A DNA stretch of 60,801 bases from NCBI GenBank assembly GCA_023416655.1, contig JAEZHK010000141.1:1-60801 (forward strand), written 5' to 3'. Positions within the stretch are counted from its first letter, which is position 1. Each line of letters starts with the position of its first letter. This DNA comes from Bacillota bacterium (lineage in GTDB: Bacteria; Bacillota; Clostridia; Christensenellales; Aristaeellaceae). Below, piece after piece: positions 1 through 9,570 of the stretch. The position numbers and the translations under genes were made by a program. Below the pieces are notes generated by a model. That model was not told where the DNA came from, did no database searches, and saw only the letters and a list, made by a program, of their open reading frames with translations.

Positions 1-1168
1 AGAGCGTGATGAACCCGGCGCTGTCCATCTGGTTGTACACCGCGCCGTCCTCGCCGAAGGTGACGATGTTCTCGTCGTAGAGCGAGTAGGGGCTGGTGGC
101 GCCGGCGGAGATGATGTTGCCCTTGAAGAGCTTGAGCTTCACGGTGCCGGTGACGTTCTTCTGGGTTTCGTCCACAAAGGCGGAGAGCGCCTCACGGAGC
201 GGCGTGAACCACTGGCCATTGTACACGAGATCGGCAAATTCCAGCGCCATCTTCTGCTTGTAGTGCAGCGTGAGCTTGTCAAGGCAAAGCTGCTCCAGCT
301 TCTCGTGGGCCTCGTAGAGGATGGACCCGCCGGGGGTCTCGTAGACGCCGCGGCTCTTCATGCCCACCAGCCGGTTCTCGACCATGTCCAGGATGCCCAC
401 GCCGTGCCGGCCGCCGATCTTGTTGAGCTCTTTGATGAGGGCCGGGCCGTCCATCTCGACGCCGTTCACGGCGACGGGGATGCCCTTTTCAAACGTCACG
501 GTCACATACTCGGCCACATCCGGCGCTTCCTCGGGGGTGACGCCCATCTCCATGTTGCCCGCGTACTTGGGCTCGTTGGCCGGGTTTTCCAGCTCCAGGC
601 CCTCGTGGGACAGGTGCCAGAGGTTTTTGTCCTTGGAGTAGTTGGTTTCGCGGCTGATCTTCAGCGGAATGTCATGCGCCTCGGCGTAGGCGATCTCGTC
701 CTCACGGCCCTTCAGTTCCCACACGCGCCACGGCGCGACGACCGGCATCGTGGGCGCGAAGGCCTTGATGGTCAGCTCGAACCGCACCTGGTCGTTGCCC
801 TTGCCGGTGCAGCCATGGGCGATGGCGTCCGCACCTTCCTTGAGCGCGATCTCGGTGATCCTTTTTGCGATGATGGGGCGCGCAAACGAGGTGCCCAAAA
901 GGTACTTCTCCTCGTACTTCGCGCCGGCCTTCAGCGTCGGGAAGATGTAGTCGTAGACGAATTCATGCTCCAGGTCCTCGATGTAGAGTTTCGACGCGCC
1001 GGTTTTGAGCGCCTTCTCGTTCAGGCCCTCCAGCTCGTCGCCCTGACCCACGTTGGCGGCCACCGCGATGACTTCGCAGCCCTCGTAGTTCTCTTTGAGC
1101 CACGGGATGATGACCGAGGTGTCCAGGCCGCCGGAATAGGCCAGCACGAATTTCTTGTACTGCTTCAT
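1..1168 (-). CDS. argG: Argininosuccinate synthase, partial (C-terminus outside window)
   Basis: Joins citrulline and aspartate in an ATP-dependent step to make argininosuccinate, the penultimate reaction of arginine synthesis in the cytoplasm. The N-terminus carries the ATP-pyrophosphatase loop AYSGGLDTSVIIPWL, followed by the family motifs AHGCTGKGNDQVRFE and GRHGVGILDMVENRLVG. The 389 visible codons are almost the full family length of about 400, so only the last few residues are missing. The ATG at 1168 is preceded by a GGAG ribosome site. A SigA-like promoter and an ARG-box-like palindrome lie just upstream, which points to arginine-dependent repression. No other arg gene is in view; argH would be expected beyond the left edge. 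Confidence 0.97.
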   Translation of the reverse strand, partial: MKQYKKFVLAYSGGLDTSVIIPWLKENYEGCEVIAVAANVGQGDELEGLNEKALKTGASKLYIEDLEHEFVYDYIFPTLKAGAKYEEKYLLGTSFARPIIAKRITEIALKEGADAIAHGCTGKGNDQVRFELTIKAFAPTMPVVAPWRVWELKGREDEIAYAEAHDIPLKISRETNYSKDKNLWHLSHEGLELENPANEPKYAGNMEMGVTPEEAPDVAEYVTVTFEKGIPVAVNGVEMDGPALIKELNKIGGRHGVGILDMVENRLVGMKSRGVYETPGGSILYEAHEKLEQLCLDKLTLHYKQKMALEFADLVYNGQWFTPLREALSAFVDETQKNVTGTVKLKLFKGNIISAGATSPYSLYDENIVTFGEDGAVYNQMDSAGFITL

Positions 1169-1185
1169 ACTTCACACGCTCCGTT

Positions 1186-1239
1186 TGCATAAATATTCGT
1201 TCTTTCCGTATATTATACACTCTAGCGCCTTATTGTCAA
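1186..1239 (-). promoter_or_regulatory. argG promoter with ARG-box-like operator
   Basis: On the minus strand TTGACA (1234-1239) and TATAAT (1212-1217) are separated by 16 bp, a near-perfect SigA promoter. Between it and the start codon lies CGAATATTTATGCA (1186-1199), which matches the ArgR/AhrC consensus TGAATWWWWATTCA at 12 of 14 positions. Its place in the 5' leader fits repression by ArgR when arginine is plentiful. Confidence 0.75.
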
Positions 1240-1280
1240 GGCTTTTTCTGCATACTCCCGTATAATCTGTGTAAAATCGA

Positions 1281-1305
1281 ATGGGGACGCAGAATGCGTC
1301 CCCAT
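1281..1305 (-). terminator. Terminator of the CUT2 transporter operon
   Basis: A perfect 11-bp stem (ATGGGGACGCA / TGCGTCCCCAT) with a 3-nt loop. Read on the minus strand it lies about 110 bp after the permease stop and is followed by a short T-rich stretch. It separates the transporter operon from the argG promoter. Confidence 0.7.
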
Positions 1306-1416
1306 GAGTATAGCGCATCTTCATCGGCTTTTCACGGCGGATTGGTTAAACCTTGAAAAAACATTGAAAACCCGATACGGGGTTTCCAACGCGAAAGAGA
1401 TGTTGGATGATTATGC

Positions 1417-2373
<957 letters not shown>

Positions 2374-2443
2374 GGATCTTAGCCCCTTTTCTTCATGTGA
2401 ACGGGGGAAGCCCCCGGGAATCCCGCTCATAGGGTCTTGGGCA

Positions 2444-3952
2444 CTAGGCCGTATGTCGCTCGTCGCCGCCGGTGGCGTAGTAGAGCAGCATTTCCTGCGT
2501 GACGTCGACGTTGGACCGGTCCAGCGTCGCAGTGATCGATCCCTGGTGCATGACGCAGATGCGGTCGCACATGCCCAGGATCTCGGGCATCTCCGAGGAG
2601 ATCAGCACCACCGCCGCGCCCTGTTTGATCAATTCGTTTATGATGTTGTAGACCTCGATCTTCGCGCCCACGTCGATGCCCCGGGTGGGCTCATCGAACA
2701 GGAACGCGCGAGAGCGGCTCATCAGCCACTTGGCGAGCACCACTTTCTGCTGGTTGCCGCCGGAAAGGTTGCGCGCCTTTTGCAGAATCGAAGGCGTCTT
2801 GATGTTGAGCTTCGCGATATATTCGAGGACCGACTTCTTCTCCGCGCCCAGGTTCATGTGCCACTGCCCGCCGAACTGATGGAGCGAGGCCAGCGTGACA
2901 TTCTCCCCCACGTTCATCGTCAAGACCAGGCCCTCGCTCTTGCGGTCCTCGGTGGCGAAGCCCAGCCCCGCGCGGATGGCGTCCAGCGGGCGGCGGATGG
3001 AAACGGGCTTGCCCGATATGTGGATCTGGCCGGAGTCCGCCCTGTCCATGCCGAAGATCGCGCGAGCCGTCTCGGTGCGGCCCGCGCCCACCAGCCCCGC
3101 GATGCCCAGGATCTCCCCCGCGCGCACCGAGAAGCTGACGTCCCGAACGCGCCTCCCCGCGTTCAGGTGCTCGACCCGGAGCACTTCCTCGCCCAGCGGC
3201 ACGTGGATCTTGGGGAATTTCTCCTTGAGCTCCCGGCCCACCATGTGCCGGATCAGCTCGTCGATGGTGGTCCTCCCCACATCCACCACCGCCACGTTGC
3301 CGCCGTCCCGGAGGATTGTCGCGCGGTCGGCGATCATGAGCACTTCCTCCAGGTGGTGCGAGATGTAGACGATCGACACGCCCTCCGCCTTGAGCCGCCG
3401 CATGACGGAGAACAGAAGCTCCGTCTCCCTGCCGGTCAGCGAGGCGGTGGGTTCGTCCATGATGAGGATTTTCGATTGCAGCGACAGAGCCTTGGCCACC
3501 TCGACCATCTGCATCTGGGCGATGCCCAGCCCGCGGACAGGCGCGCGGGCGTCCACTTTGACCTCCAGCTTGTCCAGCATCTGCTGGGCCTCCCGGAACA
3601 TGGCCGCCCAGTCCACCCGGCCGCGCGCGTTTGTCTTGAGGCGGCCAAGAAAGATGTTCTCCGCCGCCGAGAGCTGCGGGATGAGGTTGAGCTCCTGATA
3701 GATGATGGAGATGCCCAGTTCCCGCGCGTGGCTGGGCGAACGGACCTCGACGTTCTGGCCGCCGATCAGGATGGCGCCCTCGTCCTTCTGGTAAGCGCCG
3801 GCCAGCACCTTCATTAGCGTGGATTTGCCCGCTCCGTTCTCGCCCAGAAGCGCGTGGATCTCCCCCTGACGCACCTCCAGGTCCACGTGGTTCAGCGCGA
3901 GCACGCCCGGAAACCGCTTCACAATCCGGCGCATTTCGAGATAGGCGGCCAT
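2444..3952 (-). CDS. Sugar ABC transporter ATPase, RbsA type (two fused ATPase domains)
   Basis: Energises import by the permease encoded downstream. The 502 residues form two fused ATPase domains, as is usual for RbsA/MglA/XylG. The N-terminal half has Walker A GENGAGKST, Walker B LIMDEPTAS and the H-loop ISHH. The C-terminal half has a degenerate P-loop (GLVGAGRTE) but an intact signature LSGGNQQKVVLAKWL, the normal asymmetry of this family. The ATG at 3952 follows GGGGAG. It lies 24 bp after the binding-protein gene and 70 bp before the permease, so the three genes are one transcription unit. Confidence 0.95.
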   Translation of the reverse strand: MAAYLEMRRIVKRFPGVLALNHVDLEVRQGEIHALLGENGAGKSTLMKVLAGAYQKDEGAILIGGQNVEVRSPSHARELGISIIYQELNLIPQLSAAENIFLGRLKTNARGRVDWAAMFREAQQMLDKLEVKVDARAPVRGLGIAQMQMVEVAKALSLQSKILIMDEPTASLTGRETELLFSVMRRLKAEGVSIVYISHHLEEVLMIADRATILRDGGNVAVVDVGRTTIDELIRHMVGRELKEKFPKIHVPLGEEVLRVEHLNAGRRVRDVSFSVRAGEILGIAGLVGAGRTETARAIFGMDRADSGQIHISGKPVSIRRPLDAIRAGLGFATEDRKSEGLVLTMNVGENVTLASLHQFGGQWHMNLGAEKKSVLEYIAKLNIKTPSILQKARNLSGGNQQKVVLAKWLMSRSRAFLFDEPTRGIDVGAKIEVYNIINELIKQGAAVVLISSEMPEILGMCDRICVMHQGSITATLDRSNVDVTQEMLLYYATGGDERHTA

Positions 3953-3976
3953 AACGTCACTCCCCGTCAGGAATTC

Positions 3977-4894
3977 TTACTTGATGAACTGGTCCACATT
4001 GGAGCTGTCGACCACGGTGGTGTCGGCCTCGATGATCTTGTTCTCGAGCTTCTCGCCATTGATGGCTTTGACGAGAGCCTCGATGGCGTTTTTGCCGATG
4101 GCGACCGGGCCCACATCCAGCGTGGCGGTCAGTTCGCCGTTCTTTACAGCTTCCTTGGCGTTCGGGTTGCCGTCGAGGCCGACGCAAATGATGTCGGTGC
4201 GGCCGGCCTGCTTGCAGGCCTGCGCGGCGCCCAGCGCCATCTCATCGGACAGGCCGTAGAACACGTTGATCTCCGGGTGCGCCTGCAGCATGTTGGTGGC
4301 GGCGTTCATGCCCTTCTCGCGCTCCCAATCGCCCGCCTGGCTGGCGACCAGCACGACGCCCGGATAGGCTTCCTTGCACTTGTCGACGAAGCCGCCCATG
4401 CGCTGGGTGGTGTAGTCGGAGGGCAGGCCCTCGATGATGGCCACGTTGGCCTTGCCGCCGGTCTTCTCGTTCACCCAATCGGCGATCTTGCCGCCGCCGT
4501 TGTACTGGTTGTACCCAGAATAGGCATAGACCTCGCAGCCCTGAAGTTCGGTGATGGAGTTGAACATGACCACCGGGATGCCCGCGGCGTTGGCCTTCTT
4601 GATGCCGGCCACCAGCGCGTCGATGTTGATGCCGCACACCGCGATGCCCGCGACACCCTTGGTAATCATGTCTTCGATCAACTGCATCTGGCCCGCGTAG
4701 TCGCTCTCCACTTCGGGCGCCATGATGGTCAGCGTGTAACCGGCGGCTTCTGCGACGGGCTGGGCACCCTCGATGCAACTGGCGTAGAAGGGGCTGGTCA
4801 TCGCCGGAGGCAGGAACGCGATCTCGTTCGACGCGGCGAACGCGGGGACGGCAGAGAGCAGGAGAACCAGGATCAGCGCCAGGGTTTTCTTCAT
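3977..4894 (-). CDS. Periplasmic-binding-protein-like sugar-binding protein (RbsB family)
   Basis: Captures a sugar outside the membrane for the ATPase/permease pair downstream. It begins with a Sec signal peptide (MKKTLALILVLLLSAVPAFA) ending in an AFA signal-peptidase-I site with no lipobox cysteine. A type I periplasmic-binding fold (PF13407 type, about 280 residues) follows. The ATG at 4894 is preceded by GGAGGAGTG; a longer in-frame extension to 5020 has no ribosome site. It is the first and presumably most expressed gene of the operon. The closest named relatives bind ribose, xylose, galactose and similar sugars; the ligand here is unknown. Confidence 0.92.
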   Translation of the reverse strand: MKKTLALILVLLLSAVPAFAASNEIAFLPPAMTSPFYASCIEGAQPVAEAAGYTLTIMAPEVESDYAGQMQLIEDMITKGVAGIAVCGINIDALVAGIKKANAAGIPVVMFNSITELQGCEVYAYSGYNQYNGGGKIADWVNEKTGGKANVAIIEGLPSDYTTQRMGGFVDKCKEAYPGVVLVASQAGDWEREKGMNAATNMLQAHPEINVFYGLSDEMALGAAQACKQAGRTDIICVGLDGNPNAKEAVKNGELTATLDVGPVAIGKNAIEALVKAINGEKLENKIIEADTTVVDSSNVDQFIK

Positions 4895-4946
4895 AAGGCT
4901 CACTCCTCCTTGCATTCCGTGGGCAATCGGCCCATCTCCTTTATAT

Positions 4947-4952
4947 ATTATA
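4947..4952 (-). promoter_or_regulatory. Probable -10 box of the CUT2 transporter operon
   Basis: TATAAT on the minus strand about 50 bp before the binding-protein start, in an AT-rich stretch. The -35 region 17 bp upstream is poor, which suggests activator dependence or a weak promoter. Confidence 0.45.
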
Positions 4953-5051
4953 ACAAATTCATCCATATTACAGTATAATTTTTTCTGAATTTTGGTAGTA
5001 TATTGTTGATCTTCACCCAATCATATTGCGAATGGGAAAGGAAAATCAGGC

Positions 5052-5080
5052 TTGACAGCGCGGTGAAACGCATATATGAT
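5052..5080 (+). promoter_or_regulatory. SigA-type promoter of the secreted basic protein
   Basis: TTGACA (5052-5057), a 17-bp spacer and TATGAT (5075-5080) lie 28 bp before the ATG at 5108. It is divergent from the transporter promoter about 100 bp to the left. Confidence 0.75.
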
Positions 5081-5107
5081 AATCTGTGTAACCAGGGGGT
5101 GTTTGAG

Positions 5108-5581
5108 ATGCGCAAATGGATCGCGACATTGTTTGCTCTTGTTTGGCTGACCGCCTGCATTCCGGCGGGCGCGGCGTCCTTTTCCAAGTCCGGGGCGGCC
5201 ATCAAGTACGGCGGCAGCGTATTCCGAATCGGGGAGACTTCCACCAAGTGGAAGTCGAAACTGGGCAGCTACACGCGCAAGCAGAACGAGACGAGCGGCT
5301 CCCTCGTTTCCTATACCTACACCTTCAAGGCCAAGGGCCTCAAGGTATCGACGCTGTACAGCGCCAAGCTGAAGAAGGAGAAAATCATCTCCGTCCTGAT
5401 GGTCGGAAAGTCGGTGGCGACATCCGGCGGGCTTCGCGTGGGCAACACCCGTGACAAGATGGCGAAGCTGTACGGCAAAAAGTGCTCCCGAAAAGGCGAC
5501 GTCTACACCTACAAGGCGGGCGGCAGGCGCCTCAAAGTCAAGGCCATCGGCAACCGCGTGTACGGCATAAAAATCTACTGA
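5108..5581 (+). CDS. Small secreted basic protein, possible lipoprotein, unknown function
   Basis: 157 residues, monocistronic. The N-terminus is a signal peptide that contains LTAC, a good lipobox, followed a few residues later by AGAAS, a possible signal-peptidase-I site; either lipid anchoring or secretion is possible. The mature part is rich in Lys, Tyr, Ser and Thr. It seems to hold two copies of a pattern FRIG(E)TSTKWKSKLG / LRVGNTRDKMAKLYG, which recalls the helix turn of BamE/BLIP-like folds. That fold guess is inference. The ATG at 5108 follows AGGGGGTG; the longer upstream frame lacks a ribosome site and would run through the promoter. No function is assigned. Confidence 0.75.
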   Translation: MRKWIATLFALVWLTACIPAGAASFSKSGAAIKYGGSVFRIGETSTKWKSKLGSYTRKQNETSGSLVSYTYTFKAKGLKVSTLYSAKLKKEKIISVLMVGKSVATSGGLRVGNTRDKMAKLYGKKCSRKGDVYTYKAGGRRLKVKAIGNRVYGIKIY

Positions 5582-5606
5582 CCATCAATCGATGGGCATA
5601 AGCAAT

Positions 5607-5645
5607 GCTACGCCCGGCGGCTCGTGGTCGCCGGGCGTAGCTTTT
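5607..5645 (+). terminator. Rho-independent terminator
   Basis: GCTACGCCCGGCG (5607-5619) pairs perfectly with CGCCGGGCGTAGC (5629-5641) and is followed by TTTT. It lies 26 bp after the stop of the secreted basic protein. Confidence 0.9.
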
Positions 5646-5729
5646 GGTGTCGGCATTCAGGGACACCGGATCACCCGGTCCCGGGCTGCGCGTGCCGGGT
5701 CAGGATCATAATCTAGCCAGTATCGGGAA

Positions 5730-6365
5730 TCATTCGGTCGCCGGAGACACAAATCGGACCAGCGTCACGGTTGTGCCGTCACCGGTGTTGGTCAGGGTCA
5801 TCAGGCCGTTCGAAGCGTCCAGCCGATAGCCCAACTGCATCGAGGTTTCGTCCTGATAAGCCACCAGAAGGTCGGCCTGATCCGTAAGGTAGATGCCTTT
5901 CGCGGCCTCGCCGGTTTGCGCATCCACGGAGACAAAGCCGCCCTGAGCGTCCATTGCGATCAGGCCGGACCCGGCGCCATCCGGGGACTCCACGATCCAC
6001 ACACCGGCCAAGCCGTCTTCGGATATGAAATCAATCCGCCCAAGCTCCGCGTCCAGGCCCTCGCCGGACAGAGTGAGCACGCCTTCGGCGAATCCGTAGG
6101 CCAATGTGGATGAGGAGCCGTCGCTCATTGTCAGGTACATGTTGTCGGTGTCGACGGAAAATCCGCCGGCCTGCCGATAGGTCTCATCCGCTTGAAAAAT
6201 CGAGATGAACGTGCCACCACTGCCCAGCAGCAGTGTCAATTGCCCACCTCCGGTCGATCCTGTCCAAAGCCCTTCCATCCCCGTGTCTACGTACGCGCCC
6301 GCGATCGGCATCGCCAGCAGCAAAGCCAGAGCCGCAATCGCCGAGACTTGCGCCATCCGTTTCAT
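5730..6365 (-). CDS. Secreted protein with two lipocalin-like repeats, unknown function
   Basis: 211 residues with a clear signal peptide (MKRMAQVSAIAALALLLAMP, then IAGAYV). The mature protein is acidic and rich in Gly, Ser and Thr. It appears to consist of two related halves, each opening with G-x-W (GLWTGST and GVWIVES) and followed by beta-strand-like segments ending in a turn with a small acidic patch. This resembles the small calycin-like repeats of secreted Firmicute proteins; the comparison is inference. The ATG at 6365 follows GGGAAGGAG. It is monocistronic with no obvious partner. I do not recognise a named family. Confidence 0.72.
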   Translation of the reverse strand: MKRMAQVSAIAALALLLAMPIAGAYVDTGMEGLWTGSTGGGQLTLLLGSGGTFISIFQADETYRQAGGFSVDTDNMYLTMSDGSSSTLAYGFAEGVLTLSGEGLDAELGRIDFISEDGLAGVWIVESPDGAGSGLIAMDAQGGFVSVDAQTGEAAKGIYLTDQADLLVAYQDETSMQLGYRLDASNGLMTLTNTGDGTTVTLVRFVSPATE

Positions 6366-6594
6366 GCACCCATCTCCTTCCCTTATATCTCTATATCTGT
6401 CCTGTTTTCAGCCACCGGTATGGCGGAAAACGCCCTCTTTACAAGCGCCTTCGGTTGAATATTTTCGAGTCAACCCAAGCTTTCCCGGAAAGCCATCCCA
6501 TTTATTACATATCTCCTATCTCCCCAAATACCGTGCCCAGAACGCACCCTATCCATCATTTAACGAAAAAGACTTTCCGCAGCGCCCGGAACGA
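6366..6594. other. Gene-free stretch before repeat copy A
   Basis: Moderately AT-rich. It must hold the promoter of the minus-strand gene ending at 5730, but I see no convincing -35/-10 pair, no RNA gene and no ORF with a ribosome site. Confidence 0.4.
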
Positions 6595-6906
6595 TTTCTG
6601 CCACCGGTCCGCGGGCCGGTGGCAGAAACACAAACTGTCGATTAACTCGGGTGCTGCTCTCATCGTTCCCGGCGACCTGTGCGCCGGGAAACGGTTTCCA
6701 TAACCAGTGCGCACACAAGGTTGGTTTCCCTTTGGGAAACCAAGTCGCTCCGGGAGCGACCGCAACATTCCAATGCATTGGAATGTTGCGCCGTGGTGGC
6801 GGAAACAATTCATTCAGTCAGTGAGCCGCCCGGAAATCCCGCAGGATTTCATGGCTCACGCAGATTTCCTCCCATCGGGTTGAAAAGCCGCCCGGCGGAT
6901 TTTCAA
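6595..6906 (-). repeat. Multi-hairpin repeat, copy A
   Basis: Begins 10 bp after the rhamnosidase stop in the transcribed sense. In minus-strand order it has H1 (6879-6906, GTTGAAAA outer stem); H2, with outer stem GTGAGCC/GGCTCAC (6821-6827 with 6853-6859) enclosing GAAATCC/GGATTTC and the conserved CGGGC; a multi-branched H3 with several extra perfect stems (for example CAACATTCCAATG/CATTGGAATGTTG); H4 (6665-6692, loop CACAGGT); and a final 13-bp stem TTTCTGCCACCGG at 6595-6628. The last stem has no T-tract worth the name. The same H1-H4 order recurs at 12.4, 14.0 and 19.1 kb. Confidence 0.8.
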
Positions 6907-6915
6907 CGCTCTGGA

Positions 6916-9570
6916 TCAGAACGGCGGCAGCACGTCCATGGGGATTCGGCGGCCGATGGCGTCGCCCTGCGGCTTGTAAACGTACTTCCAGACGCCGCTG
7001 CCACGGGCGAAGGTGGTTCCCTGAACCGGGACGCCGTTTTCCGTGACGGACGCGCCAAACGCGTAGGGCAGCACGATCTCCGCGTCCGCGTTGAAGGGCA
7101 CCTCCACCTCGATTGTGAGGAGGCCATCCTCATACTTCCAGCCGGAGGACAGCGCGCCGTAGGGGGTGCGCACGCTTGCCCGGGCGTGGCCGAGCTGGTC
7201 GTTCGGCAGCGGCGCGATTCGCGCCGACTTGAAGCCCGGCGCGCCCTCCACAGGGTTGAGGCCCGCCACGTACCGGTACATCCATTCCGCGATGGAGCCG
7301 TAGGCGTAGTGGTTGAACGAGTTCATGCTGACCGGGCCGAAATCGCCGTTTTCATCGATGCCGTTCCAGCGCTCCCAGATGGTGGTCGCGCCGCGGTCCA
7401 CCGCGTACAGCCAGCTGGGCCGGCCGGTGGACAGAAGCAGCGAATACGCGTACTCGTTCAGGCCGTTTTCGCTGAGCGCCGGGCACAGGTAGGGCGTGCC
7501 GACGAAACCGGTGGTCAAGAGGTTCTTGTCCGCACGGATGCGCTCGGCCAGGTGTTTGGCGATCACGGGGCGTTCAGATTCTTCGCACAGCCCGAAGTAC
7601 AGCGCCACCACCTGCGCGGTCTGCGTCTCGGACAGTACGCGGCCATTCGGCGTCATGTATTCCTTGCGGAAGGCGTTCCGAACGCGGTTGTAGAGCGCCT
7701 CGTACTTTTGGGCCTCGTCCGTCTTGCCCAGCACGAGCGCCGCCTTCACGACCAGCTGCGTGGAGTAAGCGTAGTAGGCGGTGGCGATCAGGTCTGTGGG
7801 CGTCGCGCCAAAGAGGTTGAAGGGATCAGCGGTGTCCTGGGCCAGCCAGTCGCCAAGATGGAAGCCGTAGTAGCGGTCCACGCCCTCGGTGTCCTGGGCG
7901 GTCATGTAATCCACCCAGGCCTTCATCGAGTCGAACTGGTTCTCCAGCGTGGCTTTGTCGCCGTAGTACAGGTAGAGGTCCCAGGGGATGATGGTCGCCA
8001 CGTCGCCCCAGGCGGCGGTCGGGAAATCCCATTTGCCCGAACCGTAGATGAAGAACGGGATGACCACCGGCACATAGCCGTGCTGCGCCTGTTCCTTTTT
8101 GAGGTCGTAGAGGTACTTGCGGTAGAACGCGTCGGCCTCCATGTTCATGCAGGCGGTGGCGCAGAACACCTGCGCGTCGCCGGTCCAGCCCATGCGCTCG
8201 TCGCGCTGCGGGCAGTCGGTGGGCACATCCACAAAGTTGCCCTTCTGCCCCCACAGTGCGTTCATAAACAGGCGGTTGACCTTCTCGTTCGAGCACTCGA
8301 ACCAGCCGGTGCGCTCCATCTCGGAGTAGACGACTTCCGCGGTGAAATCCTCCGGCTTCACTTCTCCCGCCCAGCCGGTCACCCGGATGTAGCGGAAGCC
8401 GATGAAGGTCATGTAGGGCGCGTATTCCTCGCCGCCGCCCCGGCAGATGTAGCGCTGTTCGGCAAGCGCGGTGCGCATGTTCTCACGGTAGAAGTTGCCG
8501 TGCTTGTCCAGGAACTCGCCCGCCTGCAAAAGGATCTCCGTGCCCGCGGGCGCTTGGGTTTTAAAGCGCACCCAGCCGGACAGGTTCTGGCCGAAGTCCA
8601 GCACCGTTTCGCCGGCGGGCGTGGTGATCACTTTTTCGCAGGGACGCGTTTCCATGACCTTGAGCGGCACGCTGCGCCGGGCCTCAAGCTTGCCCTTGGG
8701 CGGCGCGATCCTGACGGCGCTCCCCCATTCGCTGTCGTCGAAGCCGGGCGCGTTCCAGCCATCCTGAACGCGGCGCGCGTCAAAGTACTCGCCGTCGTAG
8801 ATCTCGCTGCGAAGGAACGGGCTTTCGGAAGCCTTCCAGCCCTCGTCGGTGGCGACAATAACGCGGGTGCCGTCCTTGTATTCCACCACCACTTCACAGA
8901 TAAAGCCCAGCGTATCGCCGTAGAGCTGCGTACGAGTGGGGATGCCCGGCCAGTTGACCCGGCCCTTGTAGTAGCCGTTGCCGAGGAATGCACCCAGCGC
9001 GTTTTCACCCTCCGACAGCAGGCCGGTGATGTCGTAGGTTTCATACTGCAGCCACTGGTCGTAGGCGTTGATGAACGGGGCCAGCACGTCCTCGCCCACC
9101 CGCTGACCGTTCAAAAACAGGCAGTATACGCCGACGCCGCAGACATAGGCGCGGGCGCTGCGTACGGGTTTGTCGATTGCAAATGCGCGGCGCAGCTGCG
9201 GGAAGCCGTCCCCCGCCTTGCCGATCCACTCGCCCACCCAGGGCGCGCCGTACCGGGCGGTCTCAAAGAACGCCGGCTCACTCCAGCCGCTCTCCTCCCC
9301 CGCCTCGTCCCACACCTTGACGCGCCAGAAGTAGCGTGTGCAGGGTGAAAGCGCCGCTTCCAGCCGGATGTCTACGCTCCGGTCGGATGCCACCTTCCCG
9401 CTGTCGAAGAGGGACGACAGGAATTCCGGCGACAGGCACACTTGCAGTTGGTAGGCGCTCTGGCGCTTGTTCGCACCGATCGCCTCCGTCAGCCACGAGA
9501 GCGAGGGGCGGTCGAAGTCGAAGCCGACCGGGTTTTCCATGTAGTCGCAGCGCAGCTTGGAAATCTTCAT
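6916..9570 (-). CDS. Alpha-L-rhamnosidase, glycoside hydrolase family 78
   Basis: Cleaves terminal alpha-L-rhamnose from plant glycosides or rhamnogalacturonan side chains by inversion. The 884 residues match the usual GH78 layout: N-terminal beta-sandwich domains (about 1-330), the (alpha/alpha)6 catalytic barrel, and a C-terminal beta domain. The family motif DCPQRDERMGWTGDAQ is near residue 450 and carries the acidic residues expected of the general acid. The second conserved site TTIWERWNG is near 730. There is no signal peptide, so it is predicted to be cytoplasmic and to act on small imported rhamnosides. Its start overlaps the upstream URO-D-like gene by ATGA. It is the last gene of the CUT1 operon and is followed by repeat copy A. 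Confidence 0.95.
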   Translation of the reverse strand: MKISKLRCDYMENPVGFDFDRPSLSWLTEAIGANKRQSAYQLQVCLSPEFLSSLFDSGKVASDRSVDIRLEAALSPCTRYFWRVKVWDEAGEESGWSEPAFFETARYGAPWVGEWIGKAGDGFPQLRRAFAIDKPVRSARAYVCGVGVYCLFLNGQRVGEDVLAPFINAYDQWLQYETYDITGLLSEGENALGAFLGNGYYKGRVNWPGIPTRTQLYGDTLGFICEVVVEYKDGTRVIVATDEGWKASESPFLRSEIYDGEYFDARRVQDGWNAPGFDDSEWGSAVRIAPPKGKLEARRSVPLKVMETRPCEKVITTPAGETVLDFGQNLSGWVRFKTQAPAGTEILLQAGEFLDKHGNFYRENMRTALAEQRYICRGGGEEYAPYMTFIGFRYIRVTGWAGEVKPEDFTAEVVYSEMERTGWFECSNEKVNRLFMNALWGQKGNFVDVPTDCPQRDERMGWTGDAQVFCATACMNMEADAFYRKYLYDLKKEQAQHGYVPVVIPFFIYGSGKWDFPTAAWGDVATIIPWDLYLYYGDKATLENQFDSMKAWVDYMTAQDTEGVDRYYGFHLGDWLAQDTADPFNLFGATPTDLIATAYYAYSTQLVVKAALVLGKTDEAQKYEALYNRVRNAFRKEYMTPNGRVLSETQTAQVVALYFGLCEESERPVIAKHLAERIRADKNLLTTGFVGTPYLCPALSENGLNEYAYSLLLSTGRPSWLYAVDRGATTIWERWNGIDENGDFGPVSMNSFNHYAYGSIAEWMYRYVAGLNPVEGAPGFKSARIAPLPNDQLGHARASVRTPYGALSSGWKYEDGLLTIEVEVPFNADAEIVLPYAFGASVTENGVPVQGTTFARGSGVWKYVYKPQGDAIGRRIPMDVLPPF

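Noticed and set aside
263..1192. 309-codon plus-strand ORF covering argG
   Set aside because: It is the antisense shadow of the argG gene, produced by high-GC codon bias. No ribosome site and no homology-like motif.
6595..6628. Ordinary terminator behind the rhamnosidase operon
   Set aside because: The stem is strong, but there is no useful T-tract and it is one part of a repeated larger structure; a termination role cannot be excluded.
6679..9348. 889-codon plus-strand ORF opposite the rhamnosidase
   Set aside because: Very long but entirely antisense to a gene with unambiguous GH78 motifs; its sequence has the His/Arg/Val-rich look of a shadow frame and it crosses hairpin repeats.
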